DNA from: JBBQFI01 sp038321775
GTDB lineage: Bacteria > Verrucomicrobiota > Verrucomicrobiia > Chthoniobacterales > UBA10450
Length of the DNA: 64,000 nucleotides
Direction: 5' to 3'
Assembly: GCA_038321775.1 (NCBI GenBank)
Contig: JBBQFI010000006.1
Span: 62,001-126,000 of the forward strand
Part shown: one piece after another, positions 17,187-27,055 of the stretch
Layout of the letters: every line of letters begins with the position of its first letter
Numbering within the stretch: position 1 is the stretch's first letter
Made by a program: the position numbers and the translations under genes
Notes under the pieces: generated by a model
The model's database searches: none
What the model saw: the letters and a program-made list of their open reading frames with translations, nothing else
Told to the model about the DNA's origin: nothing

Positions 17187-19166
17187 GTGAGATTTCTTCG
17201 AGCATTAAACCTAACTGGTCGTGACGCAATTGGATGCTTGGTCTTTTTTATCTCGATTGTGAGTTCGCAAGCTGCGACGTACTACATCGATTACACAGGT
17301 GGTTCAGATAGCAATAGCGGCACGTCCAAGTCCAGCCCTTGGCAACGCTGTCCGGGCATGGCTGGATTTTCACCTGCCTATTCTCACGTGGCCGGCGATA
17401 GGTTTATTTTCAAGGGTGGGGTCGTTTGGACGGGTTGCTTTCCATTGGTAATTTCAAATGGAGGATCGTCTGATACTAACCGCGATTATTATGGCACGGA
17501 TTCGACTTGGTTTGCCGGCAGCGCCTTCAGTCGCGCTAGGTTCGATTTCCAAAATAGTTCGGCGGCAATAACCTTCTCGGCAGGTAATTTCACTTTTGGC
17601 GACGGCATGGATTTAATGCGGCATCGGGCAACTACTAATTTTGGCTCAATAACAATTAGTGGTTATGGCGCGAATTGTAATAACATTTCCTTCAGCAATT
17701 GCGTAATCCGAGACTGGGACTTGGCTACACCAATACCCAGCGGACATGGCGGAGACGGCGGAGGCGTTGGCTACTTTGGGGGTGGCGGTGGAAGCAATAT
17801 TGCCATAGATCATTGCACATTCCATCAACTCAACTCAGCAGTCATTAGTGGAACGTGTCTTTACAACGTCTACGGTAATATTTCGTTCAATGAATTTTAT
17901 CACACCGCCTCATCTATCCACGGCGGCGGGCAGATTCATGATAACTTTATTCACGACATTCTGAATGGAACGGAAGCTCAAGCCCATCAAGATTCGATCA
18001 TCCTTTATTCGGATTCTACTATCTACAATAACGTTATCTATAATACTGTAGGGCGAGCAGCTCCGATTGAAGGCGGAGCCGCTGTTAACATGACGGTCTA
18101 TAACAACGTTATTTGGAACGCCGGCGACCAAACCCCGTGCTGGATAAAGGTAGATAACTCCTCGTACGCTTCAAAAACAATGAAAGTGTATAACAACACC
18201 TTCGAACACGGCGCTGGATATTGCGTGATGGTTGAAGTGCAAGGTGGAGCTGAATCGCTGCATTTTGGCACTCTTGATGTTCGCAACAACCACTTCATCA
18301 CAAGCGGGCCTCCAGTAAAATACAACGACACCGCTAATGGTTTTGCCACGGTAAATTCAATCACGGTTGATCACAATGTAACTAGTAGTCCCGCACAAGC
18401 CGCTTCGCTAGGTTTCACTTCCGCGAACAATTATCGTCCGCCAAACGGTACATCTCCAACAGTTGATGTGGGTGTAAGCCTAGCATCCTACTTTACGACC
18501 GACAAAGACGGCAATGCGCGACCTTATGGCTCCTCTTGGGACGTAGGCGCATACGAGTATGGTGGCGTAATCCCGTCGCCAACCCCCGGTAGCACCCCCA
18601 CCCCTACCCCTACCCCTACCCCTACCCCTACCCCTACCCCTACCCCGACCCCGACTCCGGCTCCGACCGATACGCCGACTCCGACGCCTAGCCCAACGCC
18701 CGCCCCCAGCGGCCTTGTTTTTGACGCGACTAGCGGAGATATAACATCTCCTTTTGTTAGTGGGGCGGACTACATTTATCAGCCTGTCGACACTCAAGGA
18801 AGCATCTCGACAAGTGGACGCGCGGTCTACAGTTTTAACGTCCCCGTTTCCGGAGCTTATGGCATTCAAGTGACGGCCGATGCACCTAATCCCGGACAAA
18901 ATTCAATCTTGCTTAACATTGACTCCGACCCTACGGAGCCTTCCATGATATGGGATATCCCTGTGACTAATGGCTTTGAGAATCGCCTCATTTCATGGCG
19001 CGGAAACGGCACATTTGAAGTTGACCAGTTTTCTCCCAAAACATTTAGTCTAACCGCCGGCATTCATCAATTGATTGTCCTCGGGAGAGAAGCGAACTCC
19101 AAGTTGAAGCAAGTAGCTATTGTCAAGATCCCCGATCCTCCAGCGGGTTTACAACTCAACCCGTAA
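17187..19166 (+). CDS. secreted right-handed beta-helix protein with Pro-Thr linker and C-terminal carbohydrate-binding-like domain
   Basis: 659 residues from GTG 17187. A signal peptide ends near SSQAATYYID (about residue 30). The YYIDYTGGSDSNSGTS and SPWQRCPG start, followed by repeated N-rich rungs (NISFSNCVIRDW, VYNNVIWN, VRNNHF), is typical of parallel beta-helix proteins related to polysaccharide lyases. A PT-rich linker (about 470-507) joins a last beta-sandwich-like domain (about 515-650). A role in binding or cutting the EPS outside the cell fits but is not shown; I see no certain catalytic triad. It stands apart, about 180 bases from either neighbour. The C-terminus has no PEP-CTERM-like sorting signal. 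Confidence 0.8.
   Translation: MRFLRALNLTGRDAIGCLVFFISIVSSQAATYYIDYTGGSDSNSGTSKSSPWQRCPGMAGFSPAYSHVAGDRFIFKGGVVWTGCFPLVISNGGSSDTNRDYYGTDSTWFAGSAFSRARFDFQNSSAAITFSAGNFTFGDGMDLMRHRATTNFGSITISGYGANCNNISFSNCVIRDWDLATPIPSGHGGDGGGVGYFGGGGGSNIAIDHCTFHQLNSAVISGTCLYNVYGNISFNEFYHTASSIHGGGQIHDNFIHDILNGTEAQAHQDSIILYSDSTIYNNVIYNTVGRAAPIEGGAAVNMTVYNNVIWNAGDQTPCWIKVDNSSYASKTMKVYNNTFEHGAGYCVMVEVQGGAESLHFGTLDVRNNHFITSGPPVKYNDTANGFATVNSITVDHNVTSSPAQAASLGFTSANNYRPPNGTSPTVDVGVSLASYFTTDKDGNARPYGSSWDVGAYEYGGVIPSPTPGSTPTPTPTPTPTPTPTPTPTPTPAPTDTPTPTPSPTPAPSGLVFDATSGDITSPFVSGADYIYQPVDTQGSISTSGRAVYSFNVPVSGAYGIQVTADAPNPGQNSILLNIDSDPTEPSMIWDIPVTNGFENRLISWRGNGTFEVDQFSPKTFSLTAGIHQLIVLGREANSKLKQVAIVKIPDPPAGLQLNP
18601..18642 (+). 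repeat. (CCCCTA)7 tandem hexamer inside the Pro-Thr linker
   Basis: Seven perfect tandem CCCCTA units, flanked by one-base variants (CCCCCA before, CCCCGA after), encode Pro-Thr pairs in the linker of the beta-helix protein. Unit gain or loss by slippage keeps the frame, so the repeat would change linker length rather than switch the gene off. Confidence 0.9.
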
Positions 19167-19259
19167 GTATACGTAGATAGGGTTCGCCGGCCCCGCTTTC
19201 GGCGATGTCATAGGTACAAAAGTTCGACCGCCGCTGTCGAAGTCGAATATATTTAGGTT

Positions 19260-20600
19260 GTGAGTACACTGCTTCTTATACCGTGCCTGATCCTTTTAGT
19301 CGCTCAGTTTTGCGTTCCGCGCCGACTGGTCTTCGCGCCGCTAATCATCGCGACGTTTCTTCTTCCCGATACACCGATTGTTTTAGGAGGGGTAGGGTTT
19401 CCGACTTGTCGTCTGCTAATCGCAGCAGCTCTTTGCCGCGCCGTCGCCAAAGGAGAATTCAGCTGGTCTAAGAGCAACGCGCTCGACATGCTTTTCGTCT
19501 GCTGGTCGTGCGTCGCAATATGGAGTGCTTATTTTCATCATGCTCACGATGAAAATCCGTTGATAGTAAGAATGTCGTTGGTCTACGAGGTATTTGGCAC
19601 CTATTTAGTAGGTAGAGCGTACCTGCGCACTCCTGAGGATGTCATAGCGGCGAGTCGTTGCGTTGCCGTCGTGTTAATTCCATTGGCTTTGCTTATGGCT
19701 TTCGAATCATTAACTGGTCGCAACCTGTATTCGATTTTTGGCTACACAGCACAAGAATTTTCGCGAGGAGGTCGAGTGCGAGCCGCGGGTCCGTTCGGTG
19801 GCTCCTTTCTTGCCGGCTCGGCAGCTGGAACCGTCACTCCGCTGCTTCTAGCGTTATATTGGACACGAGACCGGAGACTGGCAATCGCCGGAATCATTTC
19901 ATGCCTAGTCATAGTTCGCTGCTCCGCATCGAGTGGCCCGGTAGTCTCCTTACTTGCCGGCTTCGGAGCCGTCGCCCTGTGGCGATACCGAACAAGTGTC
20001 GGGAAGATCCGCGCCGGCGTAATCATGATGCTTATCGCGTTGCATCTCATCATGAAAGCTCCGGTTTGGTATCTAATTGAAAGGATCGACTTTGTGGGTG
20101 GAAGTAGCAGTTGGGGCCGGGCAGAGTTGATTACCCAGGCTTTGGATCACTTAAATGAGTGGTGGTTTGCCGGCACTGATTACACACGACATTGGATGCC
20201 ATATGGAATTGAGTGGAATGCGGCTCACACAGATATCACCAATCACTATATTAAAATGGGAGTCATCGGAGGCCTTCCATTGATGTTATCATTTATCCTC
20301 TTGCTCTTTAAGGCATTTCAATTTCTCGGAAGAAAGATGCACGCATTACGATCCGATGGGACCCAGCACAATGACGAATTTGTCCTCTGGTGCGTCGGTT
20401 CCCTGTTGTTTGCTCACGCTGTGACTTTCTTTTCCGTATCGTACTACGACCAGAGTTTTGTCCCCCTATTTTTACTGATGGGGGCGATACCTCGACTAAG
20501 CGCTTATTCACTTGCAATCCCATCGGCCACACAACCGGTCACAAACCAAGGGATATATCCTCACCCAGAAATGGCTCCACGCTCCACAGGATTTTTCTAA
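19260..20600 (+). CDS. O-antigen polymerase/ligase-like membrane protein (Wzy/WaaL type)
   Basis: 446 residues from GTG 19260, nearly all hydrophobic, with about ten predicted helices. A large loop (about 280-340) carries GSSSWGRAELITQAL and ITNHYIKMGVIGGLP, the NHY/NxY block of the Wzy_C family, and is followed by more helices. It could polymerise EPS repeat units or ligate the chain to a carrier. It is the only polymerase candidate in the window. The family is variable in sequence, so Wzy and WaaL roles cannot be told apart here. Confidence 0.8.
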   Translation: MSTLLLIPCLILLVAQFCVPRRLVFAPLIIATFLLPDTPIVLGGVGFPTCRLLIAAALCRAVAKGEFSWSKSNALDMLFVCWSCVAIWSAYFHHAHDENPLIVRMSLVYEVFGTYLVGRAYLRTPEDVIAASRCVAVVLIPLALLMAFESLTGRNLYSIFGYTAQEFSRGGRVRAAGPFGGSFLAGSAAGTVTPLLLALYWTRDRRLAIAGIISCLVIVRCSASSGPVVSLLAGFGAVALWRYRTSVGKIRAGVIMMLIALHLIMKAPVWYLIERIDFVGGSSSWGRAELITQALDHLNEWWFAGTDYTRHWMPYGIEWNAAHTDITNHYIKMGVIGGLPLMLSFILLLFKAFQFLGRKMHALRSDGTQHNDEFVLWCVGSLLFAHAVTFFSVSYYDQSFVPLFLLMGAIPRLSAYSLAIPSATQPVTNQGIYPHPEMAPRSTGFF

Positions 20601-20683
20601 ACGTTGAGCGGCTTCTGGATTGGTCGTCAGTTCCGGACGGCTTAACTTACAATTCCCGACCTCGCAACTGTTAATGACCGAGC

Positions 20684-21271
20684 ATGTTTCTTAATCTTTA
20701 TCGCTTGTTCGTCCGATTTCGCAGCAAAATATTTACGCTCTTTTGCCGGAGTAGTTTTTATCGAATCGGCTCGCATACGGTACTCTTGCCTCCGATTCGC
20801 CTTGCAGGTGAACAACACATCGATATCGGACGGAATGTTTTCATCGGCCCCAATTCCTGGTTTCAGGTGATAAAATCCAATTTAGAGCGCGAGGGACCAG
20901 TTATCACTATCGGCGATGAAACGTCGATCGTTGGCTCATGTACGGTAACCGCTGTTCAGTGCGTCGTCGTTGAACGCGGTGTTTTAATGGCTCGAAATGT
21001 ATATATCTCGGATCATACTCACGAATATGGGTTGCACGATGTAGCCATAAAAGACCAAGGCTTGGCAAAGGTAGCGCCCGTGTGCATTCGGGAAGGAGCA
21101 TGGCTCGGTCAAAATGTTGTTATTTGCCCGGGCGTTACCATCGGTAGAAATGCGGTTGTAGGAGCCAATTCAGTTGTACGTGAAGACGTGCCTGATTTTT
21201 CGGTGGCTGCCGGTTCACCCGCGAAGATCATTCGGCGGGCTGAGCCTGATACTCTTCCTTTGGTTCGATAA
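20684..21271 (+). CDS. hexapeptide-repeat acetyltransferase (WbbJ/WcaF type)
   Basis: 195 residues. After a basic, hydrophobic N-terminal segment (1-30) come left-handed beta-helix rungs (IDIGRNVFIGPNSWF, VITIGDETSIVGSC) and the catalytic-type block YISDHTHEYG, ending in GRNAVVGANSVV and AAGSPAKIIRRAEP. Predicted to O-acetylate a sugar of the EPS with acetyl-CoA in the cytoplasm. It lies between the polymerase-like gene and the second amidotransferase. Confidence 0.85.
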   Translation: MFLNLYRLFVRFRSKIFTLFCRSSFYRIGSHTVLLPPIRLAGEQHIDIGRNVFIGPNSWFQVIKSNLEREGPVITIGDETSIVGSCTVTAVQCVVVERGVLMARNVYISDHTHEYGLHDVAIKDQGLAKVAPVCIREGAWLGQNVVICPGVTIGRNAVVGANSVVREDVPDFSVAAGSPAKIIRRAEPDTLPLVR

Positions 21272-21346
21272 TCGCGGAAGGGCGTGGCCTCCCGGGGGTG
21301 TCGCGGTCGAAACTTTCATCCAAGTAAACCATAAAAGCCATTTGTT

Positions 21347-23275
21347 ATGTGTGGGATAGCAGGCATCGTTTCATCTGACTCTCTTAAGGTCGACGCAGGC
21401 AAGGTAGTAGACCGCATGCTTTCTGCGATCGCGCATAGAGGGCCTGACTCAGAGGGACGCTCGAAGACACCTTTCGCGGAAGTAGGATTTCGGCGACTTT
21501 CGATCATCGACCTGGCGCGCGGCGATCAGCCGCTGTCGAATGAAGATGGATCGATCGAGTGTTTCCTTAACGGCGAGATCTATAACTACATCGATTTACG
21601 TAAAGACCTTATTGCACGTGGCCATCAGTTCCGTACGTCTTCAGATACAGAAGTTATTCCTCATTTGTACGAAGAATACGGGACGGACATGTTCAAGCAT
21701 TTGAACGGAATGTTTATAATCTGTTTAATTGACCTAACGAATAAAGAGGTTTTACTAGCACGTGACCAGTTTGGGGTGAAACAGCTCTACTATGCCAGGA
21801 CTCCGCAAGGAATCCTTTTTGGCAGCGAAGTGAAGGCTATTCTAGCTTCAGGATTAATTGAACCCGAAATAGACGAGTCGAGCGTTCTTTCCTATCTCAC
21901 TCTATTTTATTGTCCCGAACCTCGCACTCTCGTTAAGGGTGTACTTAAATTATCTCCTGGCTCGTGGATGAAACTTGGAACCGATGCGTCAGAAGAAATT
22001 GCAGGTTACTATGAGGTTCCAGTGGCTCCTTGTCTCGAGGCGATGGACCTGGAAGAGGCAGCAAAACGAACACGAAAGCTTTTATGGCACAGTGTAGAAT
22101 TGCAATCACACGCTGATGTGCCTGTCGGTATTAGTCTTTCGGGCGGGATCGATTCAAGCGCTATCGCCTGCGCGGCGATGGATCGGCAATCGAGCAATAA
22201 ACCACTTGCCCTAACTATTCATTGGCCTGACACGACGCCCGACGAAGTGGCGAGCGCCATCGAACTTTGCAAACATCGTGGTATACCCCACGAGGTTTTG
22301 GAAATGGATGTTGGGAATTTGCTAGATGAACTTCCATTGCTCGGTTGGATGAGTGACGAACCGGTCGCAGACCCTGCAATTTACTCTCAATTCTGTATCG
22401 CCCGTGTAGCCGCAAAATATGTGAAAGTCCTTCTGAGTGGTGCAGGCGGGGACGAGCTTTTCGGCGGCTACGGTTCTTATCGCCTTGCCAAAAGATACGC
22501 GGCATACAATGCTTTGCCTGGCGCTATTCAACGAAAACTACGGCCATTGTTAGCCGACAATTGGATGGACGGCGACTCACTCGACGCCATTGCTACCTAT
22601 CGTGATTCACGTCTACCATGGCATAGCAGAGCGAAGAGTAACTTGAGCCGTCAAGACCGGGCCAGTCTATCCGAATGTCTCCCGAATTCGCTCAATCCGT
22701 TCGCGAATTTCGAAAAGTTATTTAGACGTTACAGTAGGTACGATCCTGCCAATCAACAAATGATCGTCGATTTTCACACCTATCTGCCCGAACAAATTCT
22801 TCCCATGATGGATCGCGCGACCATGGCGGCTTCGATTGAAGGTCGTGTTCCCTTTCTAGATGGGTCTCTCGTAAATCACGCATTCTCATTATCGGCGGCC
22901 ATCAAAATGGGTAGGCCGCCGGATGGAAAGCGAGTCCTGAAGCGAGCGATTCGTGGTGATGTGAGCGGCTCTATTCTCAAAAGGAAAAAAGCAGGCATGC
23001 CTTCGCCGTTCATTAGTTTCCTTACGAGCCATGTGGCAGCACTTCGCCAGATCCTTCTTTCGCCTGAGAGTTATGTCCTTAGCATTTTACCTGAGAATTG
23101 GTTGCGTGAGTTGACATCAGATCAAAAAGCAGCACGTGCGAACTTTCGCGTTTTGTATGCCCTCTTAACTCTTGAGATTTGGCACAAACTATTCATACGT
23201 GATCAACTCTACTCTAAGGTTGAGGTGAGCTCGGTAGAGCTTTTTAAAATCCCAAGCCGGGCTTTATCCGTTTAG
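21347..23275 (+). CDS. asparagine synthase-like glutamine amidotransferase (copy 2)
   Basis: 642 residues of AsnB type with Cys2 nucleophile (MCGIAGIV), AHRGPDSEG, NGEIYNYIDL and SSDTEVIPHLYEEYG. The synthetase PP-loop is the standard SLSGGIDSSA, unlike copy 1, and LSGAGGDELFGGYGSY is intact. Two AsnB proteins in one EPS locus match the paired amidotransferases of exosortase-associated clusters. The divergence from copy 1 argues for different acceptors rather than recent duplication. The start is set by MCG, because the catalytic Cys must be residue 2 after Met removal. Confidence 0.92.
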   Translation: MCGIAGIVSSDSLKVDAGKVVDRMLSAIAHRGPDSEGRSKTPFAEVGFRRLSIIDLARGDQPLSNEDGSIECFLNGEIYNYIDLRKDLIARGHQFRTSSDTEVIPHLYEEYGTDMFKHLNGMFIICLIDLTNKEVLLARDQFGVKQLYYARTPQGILFGSEVKAILASGLIEPEIDESSVLSYLTLFYCPEPRTLVKGVLKLSPGSWMKLGTDASEEIAGYYEVPVAPCLEAMDLEEAAKRTRKLLWHSVELQSHADVPVGISLSGGIDSSAIACAAMDRQSSNKPLALTIHWPDTTPDEVASAIELCKHRGIPHEVLEMDVGNLLDELPLLGWMSDEPVADPAIYSQFCIARVAAKYVKVLLSGAGGDELFGGYGSYRLAKRYAAYNALPGAIQRKLRPLLADNWMDGDSLDAIATYRDSRLPWHSRAKSNLSRQDRASLSECLPNSLNPFANFEKLFRRYSRYDPANQQMIVDFHTYLPEQILPMMDRATMAASIEGRVPFLDGSLVNHAFSLSAAIKMGRPPDGKRVLKRAIRGDVSGSILKRKKAGMPSPFISFLTSHVAALRQILLSPESYVLSILPENWLRELTSDQKAARANFRVLYALLTLEIWHKLFIRDQLYSKVEVSSVELFKIPSRALSV

Positions 23276-23281
23276 TAAAAG

Positions 23282-24697
23282 GTGGCATCGCCGATGGATG
23301 CCCATCATAACTTTTTAGCCAGCTGTAGCTCTTTCGAGGTCATGGTTTCTATTCTATTTATCGCTTACTATTTTCCACCTGCTGGTGGAGCTGGCGTGCA
23401 GCGATCAGAGAAATTCGTTCGTTATTTGCCTTCGGAAGGTTTTCTTCCCATCGTTATAACGAGCCCAGGAGCTCTGGGAGATCGTTGGACACCCAGAGAC
23501 GAAGCATTCCCGAATGAATCGTTATCCAAAACTCAGATTTTTCGCGCCGCCGGGCCTATCCCCCAGGATAATGGCCGCTGGAACTCACGACTAGGACGCT
23601 GGCTCGCTTATCCCGCTCAATTTTCGAAATGGTGGGTTAAATCAGCAACTGAAGTTGCTTTGGAATCGATCGATGGCGCAAAGCTAATTTTTGCGACGAT
23701 GTCGCCCTTTTCCACTGCTAAAGCTGCTCGACAAATCTCTCGGCGAACAGGAATTCCGTGGATCGCTGATTTGCGCGATCCATGGGCATTGGATGAAATG
23801 CAAATCTATCCTTCGTTCTTTCACCGTAAACTCGAACTTCGTCGGATGGGCCGCATGCTCTCCAGCGCCGCTGGAATCATTATGAATACGCCGGAAGCGA
23901 AGGCAGCTCTCCAAAAAGCATTTCCTTTTCTCAGAAAAAAGCCGGTTACTACCATCACCAATGGCTATGATGCGGCAGATTTTGCAGGAAGCATACCTTC
24001 TCGGACCGACGGAAAATTCCGCATTGTGCATACGGGTTATCTGCATACCGAACTAGGCTTGGATCTTCGGCGAAAGCGTAGTTTTTACCGCGCGGTCGGA
24101 GGCATCGAGACTGAAGTCGACATCTTAACACGTTCCCATGTCTTCCTTCTTAGAGCGATCGAACAATGGATCGGCAGACACCCTGAGATTGCGCTGGAGT
24201 TAGAACTCGTTTTCGCAGGCGTTATCTCTGAACAGGACAGGAGCGTGGGTGAAAACTCGGTCATATCGCATTTGATACGATTTACCGGCTATCTCCCCCA
24301 TGCCGAAAGCGTTCGCTTGATTCGAACCGCTGATCTTCTTTTCCTACCCATGCATAATCTGGGTGGGGAGAGACGCTCACGAATAGTTCCCGGCAAGACC
24401 TATGAATACATGGCCACAGGGAGACCTATCCTCGCGGCTGTACCAGAGGGAGATGCGCGGGATTTCCTAAAGAGGTCAGGCGTTGCCTTGCTTACCAAGC
24501 CGGATGACGTAGGCGGCATGGTACGACACTTAGACAATGCTTATTCCGCTTGGAAAAAAGGAGTTTCACTTATCATGCCCGATTATGAGTTCATTAGTGG
24601 ATTCGATCGAGCCGCACTGACCTGCGAGTTGGCGGCCTTCTTCAACCAGGTCTTAGAAGCACAAGAGCCTCGCCATAATCTGATTCCCGCGAGTTAA
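23282..24697 (+). CDS. family 4 (GT-B) glycosyltransferase
   Basis: 471 residues from GTG 23282, or 451 from ATG 23342, which starts exactly at MVSILFIAYYFPPAGGAGVQR, the usual N-terminus for this group, and is probably the real start. It has WIADLRDPWALDEM, TITNGYD and a C-terminal donor-binding block GKTYEYMATGRPILAAVPEGD. Retaining GT-B enzymes of this type add a sugar from a nucleotide donor. It follows the amidotransferase by 6 bases. Confidence 0.88.
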   Translation: MASPMDAHHNFLASCSSFEVMVSILFIAYYFPPAGGAGVQRSEKFVRYLPSEGFLPIVITSPGALGDRWTPRDEAFPNESLSKTQIFRAAGPIPQDNGRWNSRLGRWLAYPAQFSKWWVKSATEVALESIDGAKLIFATMSPFSTAKAARQISRRTGIPWIADLRDPWALDEMQIYPSFFHRKLELRRMGRMLSSAAGIIMNTPEAKAALQKAFPFLRKKPVTTITNGYDAADFAGSIPSRTDGKFRIVHTGYLHTELGLDLRRKRSFYRAVGGIETEVDILTRSHVFLLRAIEQWIGRHPEIALELELVFAGVISEQDRSVGENSVISHLIRFTGYLPHAESVRLIRTADLLFLPMHNLGGERRSRIVPGKTYEYMATGRPILAAVPEGDARDFLKRSGVALLTKPDDVGGMVRHLDNAYSAWKKGVSLIMPDYEFISGFDRAALTCELAAFFNQVLEAQEPRHNLIPAS

Positions 24698-24737
24698 AAC
24701 GGAGTAAAACCTGCCATACACTCAGCGTTTAGGTAAC

Positions 24738-25703
24738 GTGGACATCTCAATCATTATCAGCACGCGTAACCGGGCGCCGTCCCTGGAAAAAACACTTCGC
24801 GCTTTCGCTGAAATAATTGTTCCGAGAAAGTGGAGAGTCGAACTTATTATAGTGGACAATGCTTCTACTGATTCTACCGCAAGCGTGGTAGGTAACTCCG
24901 TTCTTCAGAATCTGGAAGTTCGGTACGTTTTCGAAGGTAGAAAAGGTAAGAGCTTCGCTCAAAATGCGGGTATCGCTGCGTCGACGGGAGATATAATTCT
25001 CGTGACCGACGATGACGTTTTCCCAGCAACAGATTGGATTGAACGCATGGCGCTCCCTCTCTGGCGTAAGGAATGTGATGCGGTGGTCGGTCGCATTGAA
25101 CTCGACGAGCATCTCTTGCGACCATGGATGAAGCCTCTGCATAAAGCTTCGCTGGCAGCGGCGGAAACGACGTATCACGGACAGCCTGAATTGATCGGGT
25201 GCAATATGGGCTTCCATCGCTCGGTGCTTAAAATTGTTCCAACTTTTGACCCGGAATTGGGTCCCGGTGCTCTTGGTTTCGGAGAGGAAACTCTATTTTC
25301 ATGGCAGCTATGTGAAGCTGGTTTGCGATTGCGGTCAGTTCCTGAAGCCCTAGTAAGGCATGCTCCTGAGCCTGCCAGACTATTACGCTCCCACTGGCTG
25401 GCAGCGGCACGCTGCCGCGGGCGCAGCCTGGCATACCTCTCTTATCATTGGGAACATCGAGAAGTAAAGCGTCCTCTCTTGCGGCTTTGCTATATTTCTG
25501 CCAAGTTATTTGTAAGGCGTATTGTGCAACCACCTGTCGCGCTTGGCGACGAGGGATGCCCTTTATGGGAAATGAGCTACGTGGCCGATATCGCGCAGTG
25601 CGCTGCTCTGTTGAGAGAATGCAAACGAGCAGCGAATTATTGCAAGCTCGGATTAGTTAAGCTGGAGCCACAACCCAAGACAGAGTTAGCCGAAGTAACG
25701 TGA
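24738..25703 (+). CDS. family 2 glycosyltransferase
   Basis: 321 residues from GTG 24738. ISIIISTRNRAPSLEKTL and IIVDNASTDST form the nucleotide-binding half, LVTDDDVFP the Asp-rich metal site near residue 96, and GFGEETLFSWQL the acceptor-side block. Cytoplasmic, with no clear membrane helix. One of at least five GT2 proteins in the locus. Confidence 0.88.
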   Translation: MDISIIISTRNRAPSLEKTLRAFAEIIVPRKWRVELIIVDNASTDSTASVVGNSVLQNLEVRYVFEGRKGKSFAQNAGIAASTGDIILVTDDDVFPATDWIERMALPLWRKECDAVVGRIELDEHLLRPWMKPLHKASLAAAETTYHGQPELIGCNMGFHRSVLKIVPTFDPELGPGALGFGEETLFSWQLCEAGLRLRSVPEALVRHAPEPARLLRSHWLAAARCRGRSLAYLSYHWEHREVKRPLLRLCYISAKLFVRRIVQPPVALGDEGCPLWEMSYVADIAQCAALLRECKRAANYCKLGLVKLEPQPKTELAEVT

Positions 25704-25790
25704 AGAATCAGGTCTCGGCGGATTGGAGGTGGAGCTCTTTCTCTATTCAACAGAAATGCGGAAGGAAAATACGGAGCGCTTGATCGACTA

Positions 25791-27002
25791 ATGGAGATTA
25801 CTTATGTGACTACCCATCTGCCGTATCCAGTCGAGCTAGGCGGCGGGGCCAGAGCCACGCATGGTGTCGTTCAGGCAATCGCCGCGTCTGCTTCGGTTTC
25901 TGTCGTTGTCCTGACCCCCACGCGTCATGACGACGCTACGATTCGCGCCGCACAAGAGTATTATGGAAAGAGCTGTCGGTCACTCGTGTGTTATCAGTTT
26001 CCCCACTTGAATCCAAGCCGATCCCATTTTGTCAAAACATGGCACTACCTATCGGGTTATCCTCGGCATGGTTTTTGGAGTGAAGAAGCCGAGCAAAAAT
26101 TGGTTAACAGCATGAGGAAGACGCGCTCTGAAGTGCTTTGGTGCGACACCACGCACGAAGCTAAATATCTGCTGGCGGGAAAACGACTCAAGTGCCGCAC
26201 CGTCTTAACGACCCAAAACGTGGAATCAGACCTATTGCGACAAGAAATGAAAGCAGAAAAGGGCCTGTTGAGATGGTGCAAGGCGGTCCGTTGGTGGGAT
26301 CTACGTCGTTTAGAGAAACTGGGAGCGCGATGGGCTGATATCATAACGGGCATTACCGATGTTGATCTCAAGTACTATGAAAAACTCAAAGCCTCGAACC
26401 GGGTATTTCTACTGCCGTTTGGCTATCCGGTCACAAAGGAGTCTTCTGGGACCGATGCAGCCCAGGAAGAACCTGATACAATTTATTTTTTCGGAAGCAT
26501 GGATTGGCCTCCGAACGCCAAAGCCGCTCTCTACTTAGTCCAAGACATCATGCCTATCGTTTGGAAAGCAATGCCCGAGGCGAAGTGCTTTTTGGTCGGC
26601 AAAAATCCTGGAGAGAAACTACTCGAGCTTAGGTCAAGTAAAGTCGTGGTGACTGGGAGGGTTCCTTCTGTTCGCGAATATTACGAGCGAGCCGCGCTCG
26701 TTGTCGCGCCTATAAAAGGTGTGGGCGGAGTGAAGGTAAAGCTGATGGAGGCGATGGCAGCGGGAAAGGCCATCGTATCTACTTCGGCCGGAGCTACCGG
26801 TCTGGCTGTTAAGAATGGCAAGCATTTAATAATTGCTGATCGGCTTCACGAATTCGCTCAGGCGATAGTCGACCTCCTGAGAAATGAGCAGCAACGCCAA
26901 AAACTCGGAAAAATGGCCAGGCATTTTGCAGTGGAGCATCTATCGCCGAAAGAGACGCAACTCCAGGCAGAAAAAATCCTGGATTGCCTTCAAAAACTGT
27001 AG
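25791..27002 (+). CDS. family 4 (GT-B) glycosyltransferase
   Basis: 403 residues. It starts MEITYVTTHLPYPVELGGGARATHG as in GT4 proteins that bind the acceptor in a glycine-rich N-terminal loop. VLTTQNVESDLLRQEM and FFGSMDWPPNAKA are shared with exosortase-locus glycosyltransferases. The donor block is GVGGVKVKLMEAMAAGKAIV. Predicted to extend the EPS unit on the cytoplasmic face. Confidence 0.9.
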   Translation: MEITYVTTHLPYPVELGGGARATHGVVQAIAASASVSVVVLTPTRHDDATIRAAQEYYGKSCRSLVCYQFPHLNPSRSHFVKTWHYLSGYPRHGFWSEEAEQKLVNSMRKTRSEVLWCDTTHEAKYLLAGKRLKCRTVLTTQNVESDLLRQEMKAEKGLLRWCKAVRWWDLRRLEKLGARWADIITGITDVDLKYYEKLKASNRVFLLPFGYPVTKESSGTDAAQEEPDTIYFFGSMDWPPNAKAALYLVQDIMPIVWKAMPEAKCFLVGKNPGEKLLELRSSKVVVTGRVPSVREYYERAALVVAPIKGVGGVKVKLMEAMAAGKAIVSTSAGATGLAVKNGKHLIIADRLHEFAQAIVDLLRNEQQRQKLGKMARHFAVEHLSPKETQLQAEKILDCLQKL

Positions 27003-27055
27003 CTCATGGTTACATGAATCGTTTTGTATCAAGGTATAAAAGTTAACCTAACCTC

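Noticed and set aside
27004..27017. Short inverted repeat TCATG-GTTA-CATGA after a glycosyltransferase gene
   Set aside because: A five-base-pair AT-rich stem with only a short T-run is too weak for a terminator, and the next gene starts about 50 bases later.
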